From assembly GCA_020444075.1 (NCBI GenBank), contig JAHLLR010000047.1:1-41071 (forward strand): 41,071 nucleotides of DNA. The letters are read 5' to 3'. The notes below the pieces were generated by a model that was not told the origin of the DNA, did not search any database, and saw only the letters and a program-made list of their open reading frames with translations. The position numbers and the translations under genes are program-made. Positions 24,524-34,561 of this stretch are shown here, piece after piece. The DNA is from Deltaproteobacteria bacterium (lineage in GTDB: Bacteria; Desulfobacterota; Desulfobacteria; Desulfobacterales; Desulfosarcinaceae). The stretch's first letter is position 1; each line of letters begins with the position of its first letter.

Positions 24524-25696
24524 TTAGCTCCTCATGGAAGATTTGCGAATCAGCACCTTGTTGGTGATGGCGCCGATATTATGATAATGTTTAAGTTTGT
24601 CGATACTGTGGTCGTCCAATTCAGTGTCGGCCGCCATGACAAAGGCTCCGGTTTTCATGCGTACGTTGGCCGCTGTCACCATGCCTGGCTGTAAATCATT
24701 CAATTCCCATTCCTCTTCCATTTTTCGTGCCAGGTCATATTGCTGCGCTACATTGATTTCAAGCAACAATTCCACCATTTGCGGCGACAACTGGTAGCCT
24801 CGGATCCGCTGTAGATTTTCCGCGATCCTGTCGAGGGTGATCTTGCCCTTATGGATCATGTTGTCATAAATGGAGGCTGCCGATATGAGCTGCGCCCCGA
24901 TGGGAATTTCATCACCGCCAAGCCCATCGGGGAACCCCTTGCCGTTGTATTGTTCGTGGTGCATCCGCACCAGAAGGGCTGCCGGCTTCATGATCTCTAT
25001 TTCACCGATGATGCGTGCGCCCGTAGCGGCGTGGGATTGGTACAACTGCCTTTCATCATTGACCATTTCCGTGCGGCGTTTGTTCAGGATGGACTTGGGA
25101 ATGCCCACCATACCGATGTCGTGGAGCAAAGCCGCCGTCTCGATGATGGGGATTTCCGCGTCACCCACGCCGGGATGCCGACCGGCCATCTGAACGGCCA
25201 GGTTGGCTGTTCGGCGGCAGTGCCCTCCCAGTTCATCGTCAATGACTTCCATCATCCGGGAGAACATGCGGATGGTCTGGTAGTGGTTGGCGGTGATGAT
25301 CTCAATTTTGCGGTTGAGCCTCCGCTCCAGATTGACGATTCGCGCGCCAATTTCAATCCGGGCGTGCAAGGCGTCCAAGTCAATAGGCTTGGTGATATAG
25401 TCGTCAACGCCACTCTCCAGACCGCGGACGATATCCGCTTTCGAATCCTGGGCGCTGATCAGTATCAGGTAAATATAGCCAGTTTCCTTGAGCTCCCGGA
25501 TTCGGCGGCATAATTGAAGACCGTCCAGTCCAGGCATTATCCAGTCGCTGACCACCATATCGATGGGGGTTCGGCAAATCGTTTCCCAGGCCGCGTTGCC
25601 ATCGGAAGCCTGATGCACGGTATGGCCCCACGCACAAAGGCGTGATGACAAAAGGCTTAAGGTGACGGGGTCGTCGTCTGCAATCAGGATGTTCAT
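24524..25696 (-). CDS. Response regulator with degenerate HD-GYP domain, first gene of the motAB operon
   Basis: The protein has 390 residues. The receiver domain (~1-120) is intact: acidic pocket DDD at 7-9, phospho-acceptor D51, S81 and K103. The HD-GYP domain (~135-330) keeps E155, H159, H192-D193, H222 and H246-H247, but GYP reads GFP (254-256) and the metal-binding Asp of the ADVFDAL segment is Ser (S275 in AASIYD). A C-terminal domain with LQPGMVTAANV and LKHYHNIGAITNKVLI follows. Intact HD-GYP proteins hydrolyse cyclic di-GMP; this one may be weakly active or act by binding. It is translationally coupled to motA and lies under a near-consensus sigma-28 promoter, so a role in tuning motor output is a fair inference. 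I see no clear ribosome site. Confidence 0.88.
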   Translation of the reverse strand: MNILIADDDPVTLSLLSSRLCAWGHTVHQASDGNAAWETICRTPIDMVVSDWIMPGLDGLQLCRRIRELKETGYIYLILISAQDSKADIVRGLESGVDDYITKPIDLDALHARIEIGARIVNLERRLNRKIEIITANHYQTIRMFSRMMEVIDDELGGHCRRTANLAVQMAGRHPGVGDAEIPIIETAALLHDIGMVGIPKSILNKRRTEMVNDERQLYQSHAATGARIIGEIEIMKPAALLVRMHHEQYNGKGFPDGLGGDEIPIGAQLISAASIYDNMIHKGKITLDRIAENLQRIRGYQLSPQMVELLLEINVAQQYDLARKMEEEWELNDLQPGMVTAANVRMKTGAFVMAADTELDDHSIDKLKHYHNIGAITNKVLIRKSSMRS

Positions 25697-25821
25697 GGTT
25701 GGGTATGCTTTAATTCATTGTGCATGGGTATGATGTAATCATGATACCTCATTTCTGACCGGGAGCGCCTGCCGGCGGCACTCTTGTGGCCATGGCCGGC
25801 ACCTCGCGATGCTGTAAGTTC

Positions 25822-25848
25822 ATATCGGCAGCCCCAATTAAAACTTAA
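25822..25848 (-). promoter_or_regulatory. Sigma-28 (FliA) promoter for the HD-GYP regulator-motA-motB operon
   Basis: Read on the minus strand, TTAAGTTT-N11-GCCGATAT matches the FliA consensus TAAAGTTT-N11-GCCGATAA at 14 of 16 positions with exact spacing. The expected start point is near 25815, giving a ~120-base leader to the ATG at 25696. The rest of the gap up to 26050 holds no other gene I can support. Confidence 0.78.
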
Positions 25849-26050
25849 ATAAAGAATTTCAGGGATTTTAATCACATTTGCAGGACGGCTGTCCGGTGAT
25901 GGGCAGGTGAATCCAAGCCGCAAATGTCTGCTTGACAAGATTGCGGCTGAACCGGTAGGAACAGACATCTCTGAACCCGTTTTCCAGCCACCCGATTTTT
26001 TCATTGCTTGTAATGACAGGCAATGGGAGCGCCAACAGGAGACGCCCTCC

Positions 26051-26383
26051 ATGGAAAAAGATTGCCTTTTCTGTAAGATATCACACGGACAGATGGGAAC
26101 CGATTTTATTTACGAGAACGATAACCTGGTGGTTTTCCGAGACATCAACCCCCACGCCCCCGTCCACCTGCTGATCGTTCCCAAACGGCATATCCGCAGC
26201 GTCAACGATCTTTCCGAAGCGGACAGCGGCATTCTGGCCGAAATGATCCTGACCGCCAGGCAGATGGCCATAAGGGAGAAAGTTGATGCTTCCGGGTACA
26301 AGCTTCTTTTCAATGTTGAAAAAGGGGGCGGACAGGTGATCTTTCATCTCCACCTGCACCTCATCGGAGGATGGGACAAATAA
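26051..26383 (+). CDS. HIT-family (histidine triad) nucleotide-binding protein, HINT-like
   Basis: This 110-residue protein has the HINT layout: CLFCKI near the N-terminus (a CxxC pair), then VVFRDINPHAPVHLLIVPKRHI, GYKLLFNVEKGGGQVIFHLHLHLIGG, with the HxHxHxx triad at the end. HINT proteins hydrolyse adenosine phosphoramidates and similar nucleotide conjugates. The frame is open upstream to 25907, but ATG 26051 has AGGAG 9 bases ahead and gives the normal family length. It is divergent from the regulator-motAB operon and followed by kdsB after 108 bases. Confidence 0.93.
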   Translation: MEKDCLFCKISHGQMGTDFIYENDNLVVFRDINPHAPVHLLIVPKRHIRSVNDLSEADSGILAEMILTARQMAIREKVDASGYKLLFNVEKGGGQVIFHLHLHLIGGWDK

Positions 26384-26491
26384 ACCCATTTTCCACACGC
26401 CAAACCGACCTAATTTTAAGCTTTGGTAAAATAAATGTCATCATGAAGCTGTGATGCCTACGCCGGTATTGAACGGAAAAAGGATAAATAA

Positions 26492-27238
26492 ATGCGGGTT
26501 GTGGTGATCATCCCATCGCGTTACGGTTCCTCCCGATTTGATGGTAAACCGCTGGCCAATATCTGCGGCAAGCCGATGATCCAATGGGTCTGTCAGCGGG
26601 CTATGCAGGCCAGATGTATAGAATCCGTACACGTGGCAACCGATGACAGCCGGATCCGGGACGCGGTTAACCGTTTTGGCGGCAACGTCGTCATGACGTC
26701 GTCCACCTGCCGGTCCGGCACCGACCGGGTGGCCGAAGCCGCTGAACAGCTCGGCCTGGATGGGCGGGACGTGGTGGTGAATATCCAGGGAGACCAACCC
26801 CTGGTGGATCCCCGATGCTTTGACGCGGTGGTGCAACCCTTTTACGATGATCCGTCGGTAAAGATGAGCACCCTGGCCTTTGCCATCGTGGACCCGCGTG
26901 AGATCAGCGATCCCAAGGATGTCAAGGTCACCTTCGACCATAATGGTGATGCGCTCTATTTCTCCAGGGCGACCATTCCCCACGGAAGGGACGGGACCGA
27001 CGGGTACAAAACCTACAAACACCTGGGGGTTTATGCCTATACTCAAAAATTTCTGGAGTGCTTTCGAACGCTTTCGCCCGGCCGTCTGGAGGAGATCGAA
27101 AAGCTCGAACAGCTTCGGGCCATGGAGCACGGCTTCCGTATTCGGGTGGTGGTGACCCCCTATGATTCTCCCGAGGTAGATCTTCCGGTCGACATCCAGC
27201 GCATCGAGGAGAAAATGGCGGCCATGGGATTATGCTGA
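26492..27238 (+). CDS. kdsB: 3-deoxy-manno-octulosonate cytidylyltransferase (CMP-Kdo synthetase)
   Basis: The 248-residue nucleotidyltransferase activates Kdo with CTP for lipopolysaccharide inner-core synthesis. It has the N-terminal nucleotide-binding loop IIPSRYGSSRFDGKPL, RSGTDRVAEAAE, NIQGDQPLVDP (most family members read GDEP), and the KTYKHLGVYAYTQKFLECF and LEEIEKLEQLRAMEHG blocks. AAGGAT lies 8 bases upstream of the ATG. The usual partner kdsA is not in the window. Its presence supports a Gram-negative LPS-making host. It converges on the coiled-coil gene, with 120 bases between stops. Confidence 0.95.
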   Translation: MRVVVIIPSRYGSSRFDGKPLANICGKPMIQWVCQRAMQARCIESVHVATDDSRIRDAVNRFGGNVVMTSSTCRSGTDRVAEAAEQLGLDGRDVVVNIQGDQPLVDPRCFDAVVQPFYDDPSVKMSTLAFAIVDPREISDPKDVKVTFDHNGDALYFSRATIPHGRDGTDGYKTYKHLGVYAYTQKFLECFRTLSPGRLEEIEKLEQLRAMEHGFRIRVVVTPYDSPEVDLPVDIQRIEEKMAAMGLC

Positions 27239-27358
27239 CAAGCGGTATTTCATTGGCGACTGCAATTTCCGGTGCGGCCGGTGCCGCACGGAATACAGGG
27301 GAAATCGGGCATTAATCTTTTCAATATATCAAACCCCGGGGCCAACGTCCTCTCCATG

Positions 27359-28222
27359 TCAATTAATCGTTTGTTCCACGATGGGCGGAGGACTGGAATT
27401 GGCATCGGGCGGGGCGGGCGGCCTCGGGGCGACGACTGACGACGGTGACGGAGATGCTTTGTTCGCCTGCGTGTTCAGTCGCTGAGTCAATGCATCCATC
27501 TGCTTGGAAACGTCAGCCAGTTTCTTTTCAATTTCACGAATTTTGTCCTTGACCATTTCCTGAAGACCCAGCCGCTCAAGACCCAGGGCCAGATCCATCG
27601 ACGCTTTGCTCAACTTTTCCGCATCTAACTGCTGGGTTTTCTTTTCGATCTCAGCAAGCCGGCCCTGATCCTTTTTAAGCCCCTCCGCCATGAGCAGAAT
27701 CTGGGCGGCCAGTTCGTCGTCGAACTTGTTGAAGGCGGCGTTCAGATCGGTCATCTCCTTTTTCAGGGCGGCGACGGACGCTTCTGTTTTGTTGCTTATG
27801 GCAGTGAGCTCTGACCGGTCCGGCTTGTTGTCAGTGATTTGCTTGAATTCGGTAGCGGCTTTTTTCAGGTTGACCTGCAAGGCAGCGGTGGCGGTTTCCA
27901 GGGCTTTGGTGTTCTGGGCGAGCTGTTCCTCCATTTTTGCCTGTTTGAGAGAGAGGTTGGAGAACCTGGATTCCAGATCTTTAGATAGATTCTGGACACC
28001 CATGGAGCCGGAATTTTGCGTGTTGATGACCCGGTTTTTTATATCCAGATAGGCGATTGCCAAAACAACTACCAGCAGGCAGGGGATGAGCACGGCCACC
28101 AGCGTGACCCGGGTGCTCAGCTTCTCGATACGCAAATTTTCCGCATCCGAAATATAATTGGACTCAGGCTCCGGTTCCCCATCGCGGATGGTGAACCGGG
28201 CGGTATCGTCTTTTTCGCTCAT
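27359..28222 (-). CDS. Membrane-anchored coiled-coil protein of unknown function, downstream of guaA
   Basis: I do not recognise a family. The 287-residue protein has a ~40-residue charged cytoplasmic start, one membrane helix (about 41-62, LVAVLIPCLLVVVLAIAYLDI), then ~170 residues of predicted coiled coil (regular heptads of L, A and I with K/E; few Gly or Pro), and a Pro/Ser-rich tail (~250-287). The predicted orientation is N-in, with the coiled coil in the periplasm. It starts 7 bases after guaA on the same strand, so it is probably co-transcribed with it. It could be an envelope or secretion scaffold; that is speculation. Confidence 0.8.
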   Translation of the reverse strand: MSEKDDTARFTIRDGEPEPESNYISDAENLRIEKLSTRVTLVAVLIPCLLVVVLAIAYLDIKNRVINTQNSGSMGVQNLSKDLESRFSNLSLKQAKMEEQLAQNTKALETATAALQVNLKKAATEFKQITDNKPDRSELTAISNKTEASVAALKKEMTDLNAAFNKFDDELAAQILLMAEGLKKDQGRLAEIEKKTQQLDAEKLSKASMDLALGLERLGLQEMVKDKIREIEKKLADVSKQMDALTQRLNTQANKASPSPSSVVAPRPPAPPDANSSPPPIVEQTIN

Positions 28223-28227
28223 TGGTT

Positions 28228-29759
<1,532 letters not shown>

Positions 29760-29963
29760 GGGCGGTCTCCAGGCTAAAACATCGCAAATACGCTATAATT
29801 CAACAAAATGATAGATTTTGGGGGTAATACCATTATCAATTGAAAAAGGCAACCGGACCCTTGTGCTAAGCGATCTACAGGGAGCCGGGGACAAACCGGT
29901 GACCTTTTGTCCATGTGGAAACCCCTGTCGGTTGGACCGGCAAATAAGAGGGTGGGGTTCGGG
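29760..29963. other. Intergenic region between guaA and the mltF-like gene
   Basis: No gene is supported here. A 7-bp inverted repeat GGACAAA (29889-29895) / TTTGTCC (29906-29912) and GC-rich repeats (GGTTGGACCGG near 29930, AACCGGACCC near 29854) suggest RNA or DNA secondary structure. I do not recognise a known RNA family. The mltF promoter lies just downstream. Confidence 0.3.
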
Positions 29964-29992
29964 TTGAAAAATTCGACATCTCCGACTATAAA
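29964..29992 (+). promoter_or_regulatory. Sigma-70-type promoter upstream of the mltF-like gene
   Basis: TTGAAA (29964-29969) and TATAAA (29987-29992) are separated by exactly 17 bases, close to the -35/-10 consensus. The expected start point is near 30000, giving a leader of about 90 bases before 30088. Confidence 0.6.
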
Positions 29993-30087
29993 ACACCACA
30001 CACCTTACAATATCTCGGCGATGAAATTCGTGAAACCACCAAACTCACTGGAACGCGGATGTAAACCATGAAACGGTTTGGCTGAAT

Positions 30088-31506
30088 ATGCGTGATGGCA
30101 AGCTGCAAAAAATCTGGTGTTGTCTGGTTGGGCTGTGCGGGTTTCTGGTGATTTCGGGATGCAATTCTCCCCTGACCCAAAATGATCTTGAAGCACTGCT
30201 GTCCCGGGGAGAACTGGTGCTGATTACCCGCAACAATTCCGCTTGCTATTATGAAGGCCCCCATGGTCCGGCCGGATTTGAGCATGATCTGGCAAAGGCC
30301 TTTGCTGAATATCTGGGGGTGGGTCTCCGCATTGAGATCATTGAGGAGGAGGTCGAAATGATTGCCGCCCTCAGGGCGGGTAAAGGTGATATCATCGCCC
30401 CCGGCGTTCCCTTTGGCAGCCAGTCGGCCCGTTTGCTTTCGTTGGGGCCGGGGTATCTGGAGGTAGAACAGCAGGTGGTCGGGCGTCGCGGGGGGCCGGA
30501 AATCCAAAACCGGAAAGCACTCGAGGCATACACCCTCTGGACGACCGGCAGCAGCGCCCGCATCGAATATCTGGAAGAATTACGCCGCTCCTATCCTGGC
30601 GTCAGCTGGCAGATCCTGACCGCTTACAGTGACGAAGATCTGCTCCAGATGGTGTGGAATCGTTCCCTGCCGCTTACGGTTGTGGATTCCAACATCATGT
30701 CCATGAACCACCACTATTACCCTGAACTGAAAATTATGCTGACCCTGGGGCATCCCCTCAAACTGACGTGGGCCACGGATCAGCGCAACCGCCGATTGAA
30801 ACAGGCTTTATTCACCTGGTTCGACCGGAAAGAGACTCGGGACACGATCAAGGGACTCGTCGAGCATTATTATAGCCATCTGGAATCATTCGATTACGTC
30901 GATCTGACCCGGTACCGCCGGCGAATCAAAGTCCGGCTTCCCAAATATCGCCCCTATTTCGAGGCCGCGGCCAAAAAATACAAACTGGACTGGAAACTTG
31001 TCGCTGCCCTGGCCTATCAGGAGTCCCATTGGAATCCCAAGGCAGAAAGCTATACCGGCGTTCGGGGGATGATGATGCTTACCCGCGACACGGCGGCATC
31101 CATGGATCTGGAAAACCGTATGGATGTCGAATCGTCGATTTTTGCCGGCGCCCGCTATTTGGCCCGCCTGCACCGCCTGGTGAGCAAGACGATTCCCGAG
31201 CCCGACCGCACCCTCATGGCTTTGGCTGCCTACAATATCGGATTTGGCCACCTGCAGGACGCGAGAATCCTCGCCCGGCGGTTAGGCAAGCCTGAAAACA
31301 GCTGGCACGGCGTCCGATCGGTATTTCCGCTGCTGCAGCAGAAAAAATATTACAGCACGCTCGACCATCGCTACGCCCGTGGAAATGAAGCCGTCATGTA
31401 TGTGGACCGTATCCGGACATATTACAAGATGCTTCGGCCGAATTTGGACCTGATCGCGTCCGATCCGGCTACCCATGACGGACCCCCCGTGTTTAAGGGC
31501 CCTTAG
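30088..31506 (+). CDS. mltF: Membrane-bound lytic murein transglycosylase F-like lipoprotein
   Basis: The 472-residue protein has a lipoprotein signal ending in VISGC (about residue 29), then a periplasmic substrate-binding-type domain (SBP family 3; ~35-270, GELVLITRNNSACYYEGPHGPAGFEHDLAKAFAEYLG) and a C-terminal SLT lysozyme-like domain (~290-450), with catalytic Glu312 in LAYQESHWNPKA followed by GVRGMMMLTRDTAASM and LMALAAYNIGFGHLQDA. It cleaves peptidoglycan glycan strands to 1,6-anhydro products; the sensor domain modulates activity in MltF. The ribosome site is weak, so the exact start is less sure; the lipobox position fits ATG 30088. It appears monocistronic under its own promoter. 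Confidence 0.92.
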   Translation: MRDGKLQKIWCCLVGLCGFLVISGCNSPLTQNDLEALLSRGELVLITRNNSACYYEGPHGPAGFEHDLAKAFAEYLGVGLRIEIIEEEVEMIAALRAGKGDIIAPGVPFGSQSARLLSLGPGYLEVEQQVVGRRGGPEIQNRKALEAYTLWTTGSSARIEYLEELRRSYPGVSWQILTAYSDEDLLQMVWNRSLPLTVVDSNIMSMNHHYYPELKIMLTLGHPLKLTWATDQRNRRLKQALFTWFDRKETRDTIKGLVEHYYSHLESFDYVDLTRYRRRIKVRLPKYRPYFEAAAKKYKLDWKLVAALAYQESHWNPKAESYTGVRGMMMLTRDTAASMDLENRMDVESSIFAGARYLARLHRLVSKTIPEPDRTLMALAAYNIGFGHLQDARILARRLGKPENSWHGVRSVFPLLQQKKYYSTLDHRYARGNEAVMYVDRIRTYYKMLRPNLDLIASDPATHDGPPVFKGP

Positions 31507-31673
31507 CAGGGTGGCTGAAAATGTCTGCATAGGGAAACCAGGTTTTTCCAAATTCATAAAATGCTCTTTTCGTCCAAGGGCCTGCGGTTGGTGATACGAT
31601 TTGCACAGTGGCCTTGAATGTGATAGAAACGGCCACCGGCAGGACAACGATAAAGACACTTAACTATTTAAAA

Positions 31674-32474
31674 ATGCTTACGAAAATGCCAGGAACCATC
31701 GTTCAGATATATGAAATTCAGACGCCTGATGAAGCCCGGGACATGATCGGATTGGGTGTGGATCACATCGGCAGTGTGATCACTTCGTGCGATGATCGAC
31801 ACGATCCGGCCATCCGTGAGACTATTGCCGTGGTGCGGAAGCTGGAGGCTGTCAGCAGCCTGATCCCGTTGTTTGCAAACCCAGATGCGGTATTTGATAC
31901 GCTGGACTATTACCGGCCGGATATTGTCCATTTCTGCGACCGGCTGGACGGGTACGGCGGCAGTTCGGTTGATGCAGCGCTTCAGTTGCAGGCGGCGGTA
32001 AAAAGACGGTTTCCAAATATCCGCATCATGCGCTCCATCCCCATCGGGCAGACGGCGGGAGCAAACCGTGATGCCGTGCTGGCGCTGGCCGCCAGGCTGG
32101 AACCGCAGAGCGATTATTTTCTTACCGATACGGAAATCATTGGCGAGTCCGGTGCGGCCGATGAGGATCAGCCGGTGGTCGGATTCGTCGGCATTACCGG
32201 ACTTGTTTGCGACTGGGCAACGGCCGCCCAGCTGGTGGCCCGGAGCCGAATCCCGGTGATTCTGGCCGGAGGCATTTCTCCGGAAAATGTTGCCGACGGC
32301 ATCCGTCAGGTTCGACCCTTTGGGGTGGACAGCTGCACCTGCACCAATGCCGTAGACCAAAACAGGCGTCCAATCCGTTTCAAAAAGGATCTGGCTCGGG
32401 TCAAGGCCCTCGTGGCGGAAACGCGCCGGGCAGACGGCATGGCCGTGGTCGGACATCGAACACAGACGAAATGA
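31674..32474 (+). CDS. TrpF-like (phosphoribosylanthranilate isomerase fold) protein lacking the usual catalytic Cys
   Basis: The ~267-residue TIM-barrel protein resembles N-(5'-phosphoribosyl)anthranilate isomerase. The C-terminal phosphate-binding part is clear (RIPVILAGGISPENVADGIRQVRPFGVDSCT, then KDLARVKALV), and LTDTEIIGESG matches the strand carrying the catalytic Asp. The N-terminal KICGIT motif with the catalytic Cys is replaced by QIYEIQTPDEA, so Cys is Tyr. Classical TrpF activity is therefore doubtful. No trp gene is nearby. The frame is open from GTG 31608; ATG 31674 or ATG 31686 gives the normal barrel start, and neither has a good ribosome site. The upstream neighbour is mltF; efp follows after 84 bases. 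Confidence 0.75.
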   Translation: MLTKMPGTIVQIYEIQTPDEARDMIGLGVDHIGSVITSCDDRHDPAIRETIAVVRKLEAVSSLIPLFANPDAVFDTLDYYRPDIVHFCDRLDGYGGSSVDAALQLQAAVKRRFPNIRIMRSIPIGQTAGANRDAVLALAARLEPQSDYFLTDTEIIGESGAADEDQPVVGFVGITGLVCDWATAAQLVARSRIPVILAGGISPENVADGIRQVRPFGVDSCTCTNAVDQNRRPIRFKKDLARVKALVAETRRADGMAVVGHRTQTK

Positions 32475-32558
32475 CCCGGCTGGGAAAAGGCTAAGCCGGA
32501 GATCACACACCCCATTAACCGAATTGTTAATTGAATTCCAAGGGAGGTTGAAAACCAT

Positions 32559-33119
32559 ATGTATGAGAGCAGTGATTTACGCAAAGGACTGAAGATAGAG
32601 ATTGACGGCGATCCTTATGTAATCGTTCAATTCGAGTTTGTGAAGCCCGGAAAGGGGCAGGCACTCTACAAGTGCCGGCTGAAGAACATGATTTCCGGCT
32701 CGCAGTTCGACAAGACCTACCGTTCCGGTGAGAAATTCAAGGAGGCCAATCTGGAAGCGGTGGAGATGGAGTATCTCTACTTCGATGGAAGCACCTACTG
32801 CTTCATGAACTCGTCCAACTATGAACAGGAGTTCCTGTCCGAGGAACAGGTGGGTGATGCCAAGGCCTTTCTCAAGGAAAATACCGTGTGCAACGTTCTC
32901 ATGTTCGATAAAAAAGCCCTTGAAGTCTCGGTTCCCAACTTTGTGGAATTGACCATCACCGAGGCGGAACCCTGGGCCAAGGGGGATACCGCCGCCGGGT
33001 CCACCAAACCGGCTACCCTGGAAACCGGCCATGTGGTTCAGGTTCCCCCCTTTGTCAACGAAGGAGAAAAAATCCGCATCGACACCCGCACCGGGCAATA
33101 CGTTGAGCGGGTAAAGTAG
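32559..33119 (+). CDS. efp: Translation elongation factor P
   Basis: The 186-residue, three-domain beta-barrel protein relieves ribosome stalling at polyproline stretches. Domain I carries the loop KPGKGQALYK with the modifiable Lys32; domain II starts near YRSGEKFKEANLE; domain III ends with the family signature VVQVPPFVNEGEKIRIDTRTGQYVERVK. AAGGGAGG lies 10 bases upstream of the ATG. Lys at the tip of a PGKGQA loop suggests EpmA-type lysylation rather than rhamnosylation; no epmA or epmB lies in the window. Confidence 0.97.
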   Translation: MYESSDLRKGLKIEIDGDPYVIVQFEFVKPGKGQALYKCRLKNMISGSQFDKTYRSGEKFKEANLEAVEMEYLYFDGSTYCFMNSSNYEQEFLSEEQVGDAKAFLKENTVCNVLMFDKKALEVSVPNFVELTITEAEPWAKGDTAAGSTKPATLETGHVVQVPPFVNEGEKIRIDTRTGQYVERVK

Positions 33120-33322
33120 CCTCCCGCAGGGCCGTTTGGGATAGGTTCCCACCACCAGAATGGCGCAGACAGCGAGGTTCAGGCAGCCGATCAGAATGTC
33201 GATGAGCTTGCCGGGCAGGATGGTGCAGTCGAGCAGGTAGAACTGAAGGGCTGACCTGAAATCGAGGCGGGCCATGCGGGGCGGTTCAGCGTTTCATTGG
33301 AAGGACCCGTCGGGGCAGCCAT

Positions 33323-34561
33323 TTATGCTTTGTCGGGGGGGGACAGCGCCTGAACCAGATAGCGCTTGATCCGGTTGCCGTCCATCTCCATGACCACCAC
33401 CTTATGGCCGTTGATGGTGAACTCTTCATCCTCCTCGGGGATCCGGCCGATTCTGTCGAGGATGAATCCGGAAAAGGTATCATACTCCCTGGATTCGGGA
33501 ATGTTCATACCGATCTTTTCGTTGACTTCCTCGATGTCCGATTTGCCGAGCACCATCCACTCCTTGGGCTTTTTGCTGGTGATGTGAGGCTCTTCTTTGT
33601 CAGTCTCGTCACGGATCTCGCCCACCAATTCCTCAAGGGCGTCTTCCATGGTAATCAATCCGGAGACGCCGCCATACTCGTCGACAATGATGGCCATGTG
33701 GTTTTTGCGGGCCTTGAACTGGTGAAGCATCCGGTCCAGTTTCTTGTTTTCCGGGACAAAATAGGGCGGGCGCATAATGGCGCGGACATTCACCGGCGTT
33801 TCCGATGTGGCCTGGTGCATGAAAATGTCCTTGATATTTAAAATGCCCACCACGTGGTCGATGTCGCCTTCGATTACGGGAATCCGGGTAAAACCGGAGT
33901 CGGCAATGGCCTTGAAATCGAGCGGGGCGTCTGCATCCACCACGAACATGTCGGCCCGCGGGGTCATGATCTCGGACGCGCTGGTGTCGTCCAGGTCGAA
34001 AACGTTGTGAATCATCTCCCGTTCTTCTTCCTTGATTTCTCCCTGCTCCTCGACCACTTCAACAAAGGTGATCAGTTCCTCTTCGGTGGCTGAGGGCGTC
34101 TTGGTCATCTTTCCGGTAATGCGCGGAATAAAATTGAGAAAGATGATGATCGGAAAAAAAAGGATGGACATCCAGTAGATGGGGAAAATCGTCAGCTTGG
34201 CGATGAGGATATTGTTGCGGGTGGCAAAGGATTTTGGAATCACTTCGCCGAACACGAGGATCAGAAACGTCATGACGCCGGTGGAGAGGCCGACGGCATA
34301 ATTGGCGGACATGTTGATGGTCAGGGAAGTGGCGATTGCCGATGCAGCCACATTGACCACATTGTTGCCGATAAGGATGGTGGTCAGCAGTTTGTGGGGA
34401 TCATCTTTCATCCGTTTGATCAGCTGATGAGACCGAATGTTCACTTTGGCCATGTGCCTGGCGCGGGTCTGGCTGATGGAGAACAGGGCGGTTTCCGCCG
34501 ACGAAAAGAAAGCGGAGAGCATCAACAGGATGAAAAGGAGAAGCAGCTGGTTCGCCATCAT
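33323..34561 (-). CDS. CNNM/CorC-HlyC family membrane protein with paired CBS domains
   Basis: The 412-residue protein has an N-terminal CNNM (DUF21) membrane domain with about four helices (~5-150, [50 protein letters not shown]), then two CBS domains (~205-325, [12 protein letters not shown] and [27 protein letters not shown]) and a C-terminal CorC_HlyC FAD-binding-like domain. Relatives include CorC/YtfL/TlyC proteins linked to magnesium or polyamine export and membrane integrity; substrate cannot be told from sequence. AGGAG precedes the tandem ATGs at the start. It is divergent from the helicase gene. Confidence 0.93.
   Translation of the reverse strand: MMANQLLLLFILLMLSAFFSSAETALFSISQTRARHMAKVNIRSHQLIKRMKDDPHKLLTTILIGNNVVNVAASAIATSLTINMSANYAVGLSTGVMTFLILVFGEVIPKSFATRNNILIAKLTIFPIYWMSILFFPIIIFLNFIPRITGKMTKTPSATEEELITFVEVVEEQGEIKEEEREMIHNVFDLDDTSASEIMTPRADMFVVDADAPLDFKAIADSGFTRIPVIEGDIDHVVGILNIKDIFMHQATSETPVNVRAIMRPPYFVPENKKLDRMLHQFKARKNHMAIIVDEYGGVSGLITMEDALEELVGEIRDETDKEEPHITSKKPKEWMVLGKSDIEEVNEKIGMNIPESREYDTFSGFILDRIGRIPEEDEEFTINGHKVVVMEMDGNRIKRYLVQALSPPDKA

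Noticed and set aside
25907-26050. 48-codon N-terminal extension of the HIT protein
   Set aside because: HINT proteins have no such extension and ATG 26051 has AGGAG at good spacing.
27269-27291. GC-rich hairpin between kdsB and the coiled-coil gene as a bidirectional terminator
   Set aside because: The stem is good (TGCGGC/GCCGCA) but no T-run follows on either strand.
31668-32558. Minus-strand reading frame of 296 codons opposite the TrpF-like gene
   Set aside because: The plus strand encodes a recognisable barrel; the minus frame shows no domain or ribosome site.
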